Part shown: one piece after another, positions 1 to 9,939 of the stretch
Position numbering within the stretch: the stretch's first letter is position 1
How the letters are laid out: each line of letters opens with the position of its first letter
Origin: Nematopogon swammerdamellus
Taxonomy: Eukaryota > Arthropoda > Insecta > Lepidoptera > Adelidae
DNA: 64,000 nucleotides
Assembly (NCBI GenBank): GCA_946902875.1
Contig: OX336348.1
Coordinates: 16,517,741 to 16,581,740, forward strand
Direction: 5' to 3'
Translations under genes and position numbers: made by a program
Notes under the pieces: model-generated
The model's input: only the letters and a program-made list of their open reading frames with translations
Told to the model about the DNA's origin: nothing
The model's database searches: none

Positions 1-510
1 TAATCCTATAACCTTTCATTTATTCATTAGAGTTACTCAGTAGTAGTAGGTAAATAACACATAATTCTGTGAAAATTTCAACTGTCGACCTATTACGGTT
101 CTAAAGATACAGCAGTAGGACAGACAGACGGACGGACAGACAGACAGACGGCGTAGGCTTAAATATAATATTAAATATAATCCGTACGGGATACGGAAAC
201 CTAAAGAAAAGTATTTTCGTATATTTAAAGTTAAGTAGATAATTTTTTTTATATAGCTGACAACGCACGACTACGGCATTTCAATTTAATTATAACGTTA
301 TTAATGTGAAACTGCCAGAAGACTTCAATAAAACTAAATAAACAGGAAAATCAAAAGACTGCTCTTACCACAGATCAGAGAAGTATTATCTGTGGCTCTT
401 ACTCAATAAGACGATGATAGCAACGTCCGAAGGGAAGCACTGCCATGGCACCCAAATATCTTGTTTCTTACTTTTTAGTTTATTTTATTTATGGTAAAGG
501 TTTTGAAACT
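1..510. mobile_element. Foldback element, partial copy
   Basis: This is the centre and right arm of a non-coding element whose full copy lies at 22412-23285. It shares the cluster of CAGACAGACGGACGG-type repeats near 120-150 and ends in GGTAAAGGTTTTGAAACT at about 510. In the full copy that end is the mirror of the left terminus. No ORF is present. The copy enters from the left edge of the window, so its left arm is not visible. Sequence 511-600 is AT-rich and I see nothing in it. Confidence 0.75.
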
Positions 511-599
511 TTTTTAGTTTTTTTAATAATAGTTACTTTTTTCCATAGTCGGGTTACAGTTTTTTAAACTTTATTTTTTATTTCATTCTTTTTAGTAAT

Positions 600-2797
600 A
601 TTACATAAATAAAACTTCTCGAATAAGTAAGTAACTGAGGGCGAGGCCGAAGGCCGAGCTGCGGTTAAGAATACCATAAACCTTCTCGAAGACAGTAAGT
701 AACTATGGGTGAGGCCGAAGGCCGAGCTGCGTTCAGGAAGACGAATAACCTTCTCGAAGACAGTAAGTAACTATGGGCGAGGCCGAAGGCCGAGCTGCGT
801 TCAGGAAAACGATAAACCTTCTCGAAGACAGTAAGTAACTATGGGCGAGGCCGAAGGCCGAGTTGCGTTCAGGAAGACGAATAACCTTCTCGAAGACTGT
901 AAGTAACTATGGGCGAGGCCGAAGGCCGAGCTGCGTTCAGGAATACGATAAACCTTCTCGAGACAGTAAGTAACCATGGGCGAGGCCGAAGGCCGAGCTG
1001 CGTTCAAGAAGACGATAAACCTTCTCGATGATAGTAAGTAACTATGGGCGAGGCCGAAGGCCGAGCTGCGTTCAGGAAGACGATAAACCTTCTCGAAGAC
1101 AGTAAGTAACCATGGGCGAGGCCGAAGGCCGAGCTGCGTTCAAGAAGACGATACACCTTCTCGAAGACAGTAAGTAACTATGGGCGAGGCCGAAGGCCGA
1201 GCTGCGTTCAGGAAGACGATACACCTTCTCGAAGACAGTAAGTAACTATGGGTGAGGCCGGAGGCCGAGCTGCGTTCAGGAAGACGATAAACCTTCTCGA
1301 AGAGAGTAAGTAACTGTGGGCGAGGCCGAAGGCCGAGCTGCGTTCAGGAAGACGATAAACCTTCTCGAAGACAGTAAGTAACCATGGGCGAGGCCGAAGG
1401 CCGAGCTGCGTTAAAGAAGACGATAAACCTTCTCGAAGACAGTTAGTAACTATGGGCGAGGCCGAAGGCCGAGCTGCGTTCAAGAAGACGACAAACGTTC
1501 TCGAAGACAGTAAGTAACTATGGGCGAGGCCGAAGGCCGAGCTGCGTTCAGGAAGACGATAAACCTTCTCGAAGACAGTAAGTAACCATGGGCGAGGCCG
1601 AAGGCCGAGCTGCGTTCAAGAAGACCATAAACCTTCTCGAAGACAGTAAGTAACTATGGGCGAGGCCGAAGGCCGAGCTGCGTTTAGGAAGACGATAAAC
1701 CTTCTCGAAGACAGTAAGTAACTATGGGTGAGGCCGAAGGCCGAGCTGCGTTTAGGAAGACGATAAACCTTCTCGAAGAGAGTAAGTAACTATGGGCGAG
1801 GCCGAAGGCCGAGCTGCGTTCAAGAAGACGATAAACCTTCTCGAAGACAGTAAGTAACTATGGGTGAGGCCGAAGGCCGAGCTGCGTTCAGAAAGACGAT
1901 AAACCTGCTCGAAGACAGTAAGTAACTATGGGCGAGGCCGAAGGCCGAGCTGCGTTCAGGTAGACAAATAACCTTCTCGAAGACAGTAAGTAACTATGGG
2001 TGAGGCCGAAGGCCGAGCTGCGTTCAAGAAGACGATAAACCTTCTTGAAGACAGTAAGTAACTATGGGAGAGGCCGAAGGCCGAGCTGCGTTCAAGAAGT
2101 CGATAAACCTTCTCGAAGGCAGTAAGTAACTATGGGCGAGGCCAAAAGCCGAGCTGCGTTCAGGTAGACAAATAACCTTCTCGAAGACAGTAAGTAACTA
2201 TGGGCGAGGCCGAAGGCCGAGCTGCGTTCAGGAAGACGATAAACCTGCTCGAAGACAGTAAGTAACTATGAGCGAGGCCGAAGGCCGAGCTGCGTTCAGG
2301 AAGTCGATAAACCTTCTCGAAGACAGTAAGTAACTATGGGCGAGGCCGAAGGCCGAGCTGCGTTCAGGAAGACGATAAACCTGCTCGAAGACAGTAAGTA
2401 ACTATGAGCGAGGCCGAAGGCCGAGCTGCGTTCAGGAAGTCGATAAACCTTCTCGAAGACAGTAAGTAACTATAGGCGAGGCCGAAGGCCGAGCTGCGTT
2501 CAGGTAGACAAATAACCTTCTCGAAGACAGTAAGTAACTATGGGTGAGGCCGAAGGCCGAGCTGCGTTCAAGAAGACGATAAACCTTCTCGAAGACAGTA
2601 AGTAACTATGGGCGAGGCCGAAGGCCGAGCTGCGTTCAGGAAGTCGATAAACCTTCTAGAAGGCAGTAAGTAACTATGGGCGAGGCCAAAAGCCGAGCTG
2701 CGTTCAGGTAGACAAATAACCTTCTCGAAGACAGTAAGTAACTATGGGCGAGGCCGAAGGCCGAGCTGCGTTCAAGAAGACGATAAACCTTCTCGAA
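600..2797 (+). repeat. 67-bp minisatellite array
   Basis: About 33 head-to-tail copies of a 67-bp unit whose core is GGCGAGGCCGAAGGCCGAGC, followed by a CGTTCAGGAAGACG-like stretch and CTTCTCGAAGACAGTAAGTAA. Units differ by a few substitutions. The same unit occurs singly or in short runs beside Helitron-like ends at 8053-9444, 34460-35230, 43190-43590, 44190-44440 and 52060-52370, so this array probably grew out of such an element. The core contains a short GGCC-GAA-GGCC inverted repeat. Most units hold a 21-codon ATG-to-TAA frame (see findings), which I do not call as a gene. Confidence 0.9.
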
Positions 2798-2798
2798 G

Positions 2799-3366
2799 AC
2801 TTTATCCTATTCTATCCTATCCTATCCTATCCTATCCTATCCTATCCTATCCTATCCTATCCTATCCTATCCTATCCTATCCTATCCTATCCTATCCTAT
2901 CCTATCCTATCCTATCCTATCCTATCCTATCCTATCCTATCCTATCCTATCCTATCCTATCCTATCCTATCCTATCCTATCCTATCCTATCCTATCCTAT
3001 CCTATCCTATCCTACCCTACCCTATCCTACCCTACCCTACCCTACCCTACCCTACCCTACCCTACCCTACCCTACCCTACCCTACCCTACCCTACCCTAC
3101 CCTACCCTACCCTACCCTACCCTACCCTACCCTACCCTACCCTACCCTACCCTACCCTACCCTACCCTATCCTATCCTATCCTATCCTATCCTATCCTAT
3201 CCTATCCTATCCTATCCTATCCTATCCTATCCTATCCTATCCTATCCTATCCTATCCTATCCTATCCTATCCTATCCTATCCTATCCTATCCTATCCTAT
3301 CCTATCCTATCCTATCCTATCCTATCCTATCCTCACCTATCCTATCCTATCCTATCCTATCCTATA
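2799..3366. repeat. (CCTAT)n / (CCTAC)n microsatellite
   Basis: About 113 perfect or near-perfect 5-bp repeats. The outer blocks are CCTAT and an inner block at roughly 3011-3165 is CCTAC, with a sharp switch between the two. The array interrupts a unit of the 67-bp minisatellite. One variant (CCTCA) lies near 3331. The long frame through it encodes only a monotonous pentapeptide and is not a gene. Confidence 0.95.
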
Positions 3367-3417
3367 AGGTAAGAAGGGAATAATAAATATGGCAAAATAA
3401 ATATCTGAATCTGAATC

Positions 3418-3462
3418 TGAAGGGACCTACAGTTTTACGTGCAATCCGAACCACGGTTGGGC
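3418..3462. mobile_element. SINE body fragment
   Basis: GGGACCTACAGTTTTACGTG and the following CAATCCGAACCACGG match the segment next to the 5S-like head of the SINE at 44743-45066. Only about 45 bp remain. It is preceded by a CTGAAT-type short repeat. Confidence 0.6.
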
Positions 3463-4436
3463 TTATAATTTTTTATTTCATTTATTTTGGTTTAAACCAT
3501 TAAGTGTCTTATATTTTTGAAATCGCCTTTAGAAGCTCTTGACAATGATACCCCACTCGGTGGGGTTTGAAGAAAATATTTTTTTAAAGTGTGACAATAT
3601 GGGGTCCCACGGCCGCCATTTTTTATTTATGGAAAAATTTGGTACCCCATGACAAGGGGACCATCATAACAAATCGATTGACACCACGATCATCAAAATC
3701 GAATGAGTAGTTTAGCAGTTACGGTGGAACATCCGTACATACCCAGCCACATAGACTGCCAACCACATTACCCTCCTTTTTGGCTCTGCCATAGTCGGGT
3801 AAAAAAGAAGCCCAAAGTCCAAAAAAATGTATAAAGGTTTCCACCCCATTTCGTACCCTGCTGCGAACCGGTTAATATTAGAGGTCCAAACCGGTTCTGA
3901 ACCGGTTTTTAGGTTTCAGGTTCGGGTTTTTTTTAACCGGTTCGGGACAAAACCGGTTCGCTCGTTAAAAGGGTTCTTCGAACCGGTTCGGAGAACCCGA
4001 ACCCCATTTCGAACCGGTTTTCAGTCCCTGGTTAGCACAAACCGCACGCGAACTTCAGCGGCGCGCCAGGGGCGGCGCAGCGCGGCATGGGCGCAGAGGA
4101 GGGGAAAATGCCGCGTCTCTCGCCTCCCGCGGCCGGCCGCTCTTCTGCGCACCGCGCCCGTCTTGGCCCGCTTGTTTTTAAACTTGCCGATGGATTTTTT
4201 GTTGGATTCTTTTCCAAATAATTTTCTTCAAAATTCTTAATCATAATTGAACAATAAAAACGGACGGAGGAATTTTCCGGAACAGAGTTTCGGTCGTCAC
4301 CTTGATAAAAAATGATGCAAATAAAAAAGTTGTTAGATTCTTATGCTTATTGATGTACATAATAATACTAAGGTATATTCAGATTAAAGAACCGACTGAG
4401 CAATTTTGCCGAGAAAAATATAGTTAAAAAAAAATA
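3463..4436. other. Non-coding, AACCGGTT-rich segment
   Basis: No gene recognised. From about 3866 to 4020 the palindrome AACCGGTT or a close variant occurs seven times within about 150 bp. A GC-rich block (4040-4170) with CGGCGCGCCAGGGGCGGCGC follows. Short frames over this block on both strands overlap and look like products of base composition. The rest (3463-3830 and 4250-4436) is AT-rich and contains a GGTACCCCATG-type motif, with nothing I can name. Confidence 0.5.
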
Positions 4437-4930
4437 GGTAAAAAAACTTTTAAGTTAAACGGTTTTATTAAAAATAAAAAACTAGAAAAAAAAACAGCTG
4501 TACAAAAAACTAGAAAATAATAAGGACACAAGCCTGGGCCTTCTTAAGATTTTACGTCTGGGTAAGAAATCGTGCAATACTAGCGTGCTGTCTTCTCATG
4601 TCGGATGCCAAAGGGCACATTGTGTCGCTGCGTCAGCGGAATACGTAATAAATTGAGACTTCTAACAGACTAATATAAAAACGTGAGGCGTATAATATGC
4701 GTAATAAATAACATGCGCCCCACGTTTTTATATTAGTCTGTTAAAAGTGTCAATTTATTACTTATTCCGCTGACGCAGCGACACAATGTGCCCTTTGGCA
4801 TCCGACATGAGAAGACAGCACGCTAGTATTGCACGATTTCTTACCCAGACGTAAAATCTTAAGAAGGCCCAGGCTTGTGCCCTTATTATTTTCTAGTTTT
4901 TTGTACAGCTGTTTTTTTCTAGTTTTTTAT
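4437..4930. mobile_element. Palindromic foldback element, copy 1
   Basis: Two arms of about 230 bp are near-perfect reverse complements around a short centre near 4700. The left arm starts GGTAAAAAAACTTTTAAGTT and carries GGACACAAGCCTGGGCC and a CGCTGCGTCAGCGG motif; the right arm mirrors these. A second copy lies at 30003-30528. No coding capacity, so it must be moved by another element's enzymes. The right terminus is cut short here compared with copy 2. Confidence 0.9.
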
Positions 4931-5054
4931 CAATACTAATAATAAATCTGTAAGGGATGGTCATGGAGTAAGTTACTTTGTTTTAGGAAATATTGAGTTT
5001 GTAGCCTCTATGTATGATACTAAAGCTAAATTGACGATTTTTAGAAATCTTTTG
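4931..5054. other. Short non-coding spacer with dispersed motif
   Basis: GGTCATGGAGTAAGTTACTTTG at 4958-4980 is found inverted at about 55950-55972. This suggests a scattered small element. No coding sequence is visible. Confidence 0.3.
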
Positions 5055-6985
5055 AAATGAAATGAAATATGTTTATTTATCTTATTTTACACGATTATAC
5101 AATTGAAAGAATAACTTAACTAGCTTAAAAAAACAATAAGATAAATCGGTGTCTGTCTCAGCTTATTGCTGCGACAAACGGCGAGCCTTCTGCCGCAGCA
5201 CTGATTTTCAGACAGACCCCTCTTTTATATTATTAAAAAGAACATAACAAACACAATTGCGATAGGGATACAAATAAATACAGTACAATATACTCACATA
5301 CATATAAAAACAGTTTACATAGAATAACGCACACATCTGAAACATTTATCATAAATTTATATTGACAAATATATATATATATATATATGTATATACACAC
5401 AAATAGGACTAACTAATGGTAATTATTAATTAATAGGACTAAACTAATAAAAAATAAAAAATAAAATTAGAAGAAAGTGGTGTTAGTATTATTTATTTAT
5501 TTATTATTTGCTAAGGTTTTTTGTTTATCCAGCAACCACTTCTTGCAGGATATTTTAAATGCGCCAATTCCAGACATTCCTCGGGTGGGGGGAGGCAGAT
5601 TGTTCCAACATTTGGTGGAGTTGTATTTGAAACATCCCCTGAACCTTGTCGAAGAATGTCTGGGCACCACGAGCAAGTAGTTGCTGGCTCGCGTTCTGAA
5701 GCTGTGCTTCTCTCGAGACCACGCTAATTTTCTATAAAGGTATTTTGGCTCTTCGGTTTTTATAATTTTAAATAACATGCACGCATTATGTAAGTAACGT
5801 CTATTCTCCATTTTTAAAATATTATTGGTATTTAAGAAGGGCGTAACATGTTCCCTTTTACGAATTTTGAAGCAGAAGCGGGCGCACGCGTTTTGCTCTC
5901 TCTGGATAGCCTGAGAGGATTTGGCGTACAGTCTTGACCCGTACACCACGTCACAGTAGTTGAAGAGGGATAGTACCAGCGAGTCCACGAGCATGATTCT
6001 CACCTTTTCTGTTAGGTGGTTTCTAATGCCGTACAAAATTTTTAGTTTGTAGAAGGCAGTTCTGATTTTAGAGTTTATATGCTCGTGGAAACGCAGGTCT
6101 TCATCCATGACCAAGCCAATGTTACGTGCACTTGTGACGTTTTCAACGGGCAGACCATTGATTCTGACAATCGGTTGATTTTCCTGTACTGCAGCCCGCT
6201 GAGCTTTGGTTCCGAGTAGCAGCGCATTGGATTTTGTCGGGTTAAGCACCAGTGTATTTTTGTCGGCCCAATCGTGTATTCTATATAAATCCGAGTTAAG
6301 CCTGTCAATAGATTCATTTGTATTCGCGGGTTCGAATGAAATGTAAACCTGTGTATTATCTGCATACAGATGTATATTGCAGTGATCAACAACCTTACAT
6401 AAGTCAGCTGTAAAAATGTAGAACAGAAGTGGGCTTAATATAGAACCTTGTGGAACGCCTCTGGTGTGAGTCTGCGGGCGGGAGTACTTGATATTGCCGT
6501 TTTCTTCTGAGCAGCCTGCTTTCTATTTCCAAGGAACGACTTGAACCACCTGCATGTGGAGTCCGTCACCCCATAGAAGGACAATTTATCTAGAAGTAGC
6601 GGAATATTTAGGCAATCAAACGCTCTCGAGAAGTCCAACAGCACCAGCATTGTTCCCATTTTCTTATCCGACGCGGAAATTATATCGTCCACAATATCAG
6701 TTAGTGTAGTGATGGTACTGTGATTTCCCCGAAAGCCTGACTGTACCTCAGGTACTACTTTAGCTTCACATACATATTTTTCAAGTTGTTTGTAGACGGC
6801 TCTCTCTAATAGTTTTGACATCACAGGCAAAATACTTATGGGTCGGAGATCCTTCAGTTCTGAGATACAATTTTTCTTTGGTATGGGTTTCACTATAGCC
6901 ATCTTCCAAGACTCTGGGAAGGTCTGCTCTTTTATTGATTTGTTTATGATACATGTAATAACTCTAAGTGTCCTCGGTAGTGTGA
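5055..6985 (-). pseudogene. LINE reverse transcriptase, 5'-truncated and broken
   Basis: Reading leftwards from about 6985, the RT palm and fingers are recognisable: PIPKK then DLRPISILPV near 6870-6830, LLDFSRAFDCLN near 6640-6600, GVPQGSILSPLLF near 6450-6415, and the catalytic motif near 6370. The C-terminal part (5497-6249) has the NPTKSNALLLG and WNNLPPPTRG motifs typical of jockey/CR1-group LINEs. A frameshift lies between about 6460 and 6500. The catalytic box reads YADN where active enzymes have YADD. The 3' end (left) has an AATAAA signal and an ATTTC-type tandem tail at about 5055. The endonuclease domain is missing. It is an inactive copy. Confidence 0.85.
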
Positions 6986-6989
6986 ATTT

Positions 6990-7549
6990 TATCTTTTCTG
7001 TATGTATGTATGTATGTTCCTCCATAACTCTTAAAGCCATCATCCAAATTTGATGAAACTTAGTACAAGCCCATTTTACTATACGGGACACAAAATAGGC
7101 TAACTAAAAATCACTTCCGGCTACGTTAAGACGTGGCTCCCATACAAATCGAATCGAAATAAAAGCGGCGCGGCGCGTCGGCGGCTAGCTGGCGGAGACT
7201 GGAGGCGCGGCGGTGGAGGCGCGGGGCGTGGCGCGGGGTGCGGTCTGGCGGAGCGCGGTGTGCGTATACATTGTCTCGAGCAGAGCATTTTATTTAAGTC
7301 GATTCATAATATTATGTAGGTTTACTTCGTTAGGTATCTATTTGATTAATTTTAGGTACAAACCTATGTAAAAGTGTTCTTGCAAGTCGATGTTAGCGGA
7401 TATTTACTTACCTGGAGTTCCTATTTGATCTAAGTTATTTGATCGTATGTTTATTATATAGTACGTAGTGTAGTATGCGCGCAATATTAGCGAAAAGATT
7501 CTTATTTTTACCCGACTACGGCGAAGCGAAAAGGAGAGTTATGTGTTTG
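6990..7549. other. Non-coding, with GC-rich block
   Basis: A short TATG run (about 7000-7015) marks the truncated end of the LINE. Then comes a dispersed phrase (CATCCAAATTTGATGAAAC), a GC-rich block rich in GGCGCGG at 7160-7265, and AT-rich sequence to 7549. No gene recognised. Confidence 0.4.
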
Positions 7550-7682
7550 ACCCGTATGTATGTATGTATGTATGTATGTATGTATGTATGTATGTATGTA
7601 TGTATGTATGTATGTATGTATGTATGTATGTATGTATGTATGTATGTATGTATGTATGTACATATGTATGTGTGTATGTATG

Positions 7683-7716
<34 letters not shown>

Positions 7717-7735
7717 TGTATGTATGTATGTATGT
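7550..7735. repeat. (GTAT)n microsatellite
   Basis: About 185 bp of GTAT/ATAC tetranucleotides with a few interruptions near 7660-7690. All long frames across it (Met-Tyr-Val-Cys or His-Thr-Tyr-Ile repeats) are artefacts of the repeat. Sequence 7736-8052 to its right is non-coding and I recognise nothing in it. Confidence 0.95.
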
Positions 7736-8052
7736 TCATCTGTTCCCTCATAACTTCGAAACTACTTATCATAATTTGACAAATGAGGTATCGTTGGATG
7801 CGTCTTGATGCTGGAAAGAGGCTATGTGACGTCCCATAAAATTGGATATGGCGCCCTCTAAAGGACATAAAGTCATGACCTAAAAAAAATTTATTTAATG
7901 ATGCCGTGTTGGTTATAAAATGAATGGGCTTAATTAACACATTTCAAAAATTTATATATTGTTAGCTGTTTCTTTCGGATTTGCTTGCATGCATCCGATA
8001 ATTGGGAATAATTTCTAAAATCAGGCCTCACTCCAAACCTACCCAAAATACA

Positions 8053-9444
8053 TCCTACTAATATTATAAACGCGAAAGTTTGTGAATGAGTTGCGTTCAG
8101 GAAGACGATAAACCTACTCAAAGAAAGTAAGTAACTAATGGCGAGGCCGAAGGCCGAGCTGCGTTCAGGAAGACTATACACCTTCTCGAAGAAAGTAAGT
8201 AACAAAAGGCGAGGCCGAAGGCCGAGCTGCGTTCAGGAAGACCCTAAACCTTCTCGAAGAAAGCAAGTAACAAAGGGTGAGGCCGAAGGCCGAGCAACGT
8301 TCAGGAAGAGGATAAACCTTCTCAAAGACAGTAAGTAACTATGGGCGAGACCGAAGGCCGAGATGTGTTCAGGAAGAGAATAAATATTTTCGAAGAAAAT
8401 AAGTAACAAAGAAGTTATTTTCTTCGAGACGATTTGTGGTATTTCTGAACGCAGCTCGGCCTTCGGACTCGCCCTCTGTTACTTACATTCTTCGAAAAGG
8501 TTATCCTCTTCCTGAACGCAGCTCGGCCTTCGGCCTCGCCCTTTGTTACTTACTTTCTTAAAGATGGTTTATCCTCTTCCTGAACGCAGCTCGGCCTTCG
8601 GCCTCGCCCATAGTTACTTACTGTCTTCGAAAAGGTTTGTCGTCTACCTGAACGCAGCTCGGCCTTCGGCCTCGCCCTCTGTTACTTACTTTCTCCGAGA
8701 AGGTTTATGGCCTTCCTAAACGCAGCTCGGCCTTCGGCCTCGCCCTCTGTTACTTGCTTTCTTCGAAAAGGTTATCCTCTTCCTTAACGCAGCTCGGCCT
8801 TCGGCCTCGCCCTTTGTTACTTACTTTCTTAAAGATGGTTTATCCTCTTCCTGAACGCAGCTCGGCCTTCGGCCTCGCCCATAGTTACTTACTGTCTTCG
8901 AGAAGGTTTATCGTCTTCTTGAACGCAGCTCGGCCTTCGGCCTCGCTCTCTGTTACTTACTTTCTTCGAAAAGGTTATCCTTTTCCTGAGAAGTTTTATG
9001 GTATTCCTGAACGCAGCTCGGCCTTCGGCCTCGCCTCTGTTACTTACTTTCTTTGAAAAGGTTATCCTCTTCCTGAACGCAGCTCGGCCTTCGGCCTCGC
9101 CCATAGTTACTTACTGTCTTCGAGAAGGTTTATCGTTTTCCTGAAAGCAGCTCGGCCTTCGACCTCGCCCTCTGTTACTTACTTTCTTCGAAAAGGTTAC
9201 CCTCATCCTGAACGCAGCTCGGCCTTCGGCCTCGCCCATAGTTACTTACTGTCTTCGAGAAGGTTTATCGTCTTCCTGAACGCAACTCCGCCTTCGGCCT
9301 CAAAAAGTTACTCACTTTCTTCGAGACGGTTTATCGTTTACCTTAATCCAGCTCGCCCTTAGTTACTAGCCTGAACCCAGCTCGCTCTTAGGTCTTCCTT
9401 TGAAATACGAATTTCACGCGAGCGAAGCCGCGGGCAAAAGCTAG
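8053..9444 (+). mobile_element. Helitron-like non-autonomous element
   Basis: The left end reads TCCTACTAATATTATAAACG and the right end ATACGAATTTCACGCGAGCG then AAGCCGCGGGCAAAAGCTAG. It starts with TC, ends with CTAG and sits between A (8052) and T (9445), the usual Helitron insertion pattern. These ends resemble widespread lepidopteran non-autonomous Helitrons. The inside is only the 67-bp repeat: about five units forward (8085-8400), then about fourteen units inverted (8415-9380). The turnaround is a near-perfect hairpin at 8394-8430. No protein is encoded. Confidence 0.8.
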
Positions 9445-9526
9445 TTGTTAATAAAACCGTTTAACTTAAAAGTTTTTTTTACCTATTTTTTTATTTACTC
9501 GTTTTTAGTTTGATTTTTGGCTCGTA

Positions 9527-9935
9527 TCATTCATTACGTAAACTCGTCATCCTTTCCAACTCTCTCATTGCATCTTTGTTACGCGGTTTCTTACCTGTCA
9601 ATTACTCACAATCAAGCTCCTCAATACATAACCCTTCTATAGACTTTACGCGACTCAATGCAACATACGCTTGACCCTCCTCAAATAGTCTGGAGCCCAA
9701 ATACACGACAGCACGGTCAACAGTACTGCCCTACATGTTATGGACAGTGGAGGCCCATGACAAAATTATCGGTAACATCCGTCTCTCAGCTGTTCCATAA
9801 TTAAACTTTGCTGGAAACTGTATGGCTTTAGGATCGATAAGGTGTCCGCCGTCTCTTTCAAAATAAATTTGAACAGATGGTATGTCTGTTTCATACTTTT
9901 GCGTTCGACAAGTATGGGACACTCGTCCAAACAAA
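9527..9935 (-). pseudogene. Helitron helicase C-terminus (pseudogene)
   Basis: Encodes the end of a Pif1-type helicase as found in Helitron Rep/helicase proteins: [26 protein letters not shown], then [18 protein letters not shown] and the helicase motif VI box [14 protein letters not shown] stop near 9730 sits where the family has Gln in the conserved HKMQGST box, and a second in-frame stop occurs further on near 9608. The upstream part of the protein is absent: the frame passes directly into the 130-bp array. A clear relic, non-functional. Confidence 0.85.
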
Positions 9936-9939
9936 CCAA

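Noticed and set aside
2744..3367. 207-codon frame rich in Tyr-Pro-Ile-Leu-Ser
   Set aside because: It is a translation of the CCTAT/CCTAC microsatellite with a few codons of minisatellite in front.
7475..7940. Frames of Met-Tyr-Val-Cys or His-Thr-Tyr-Ile repeats
   Set aside because: Translations of the GTAT microsatellite.
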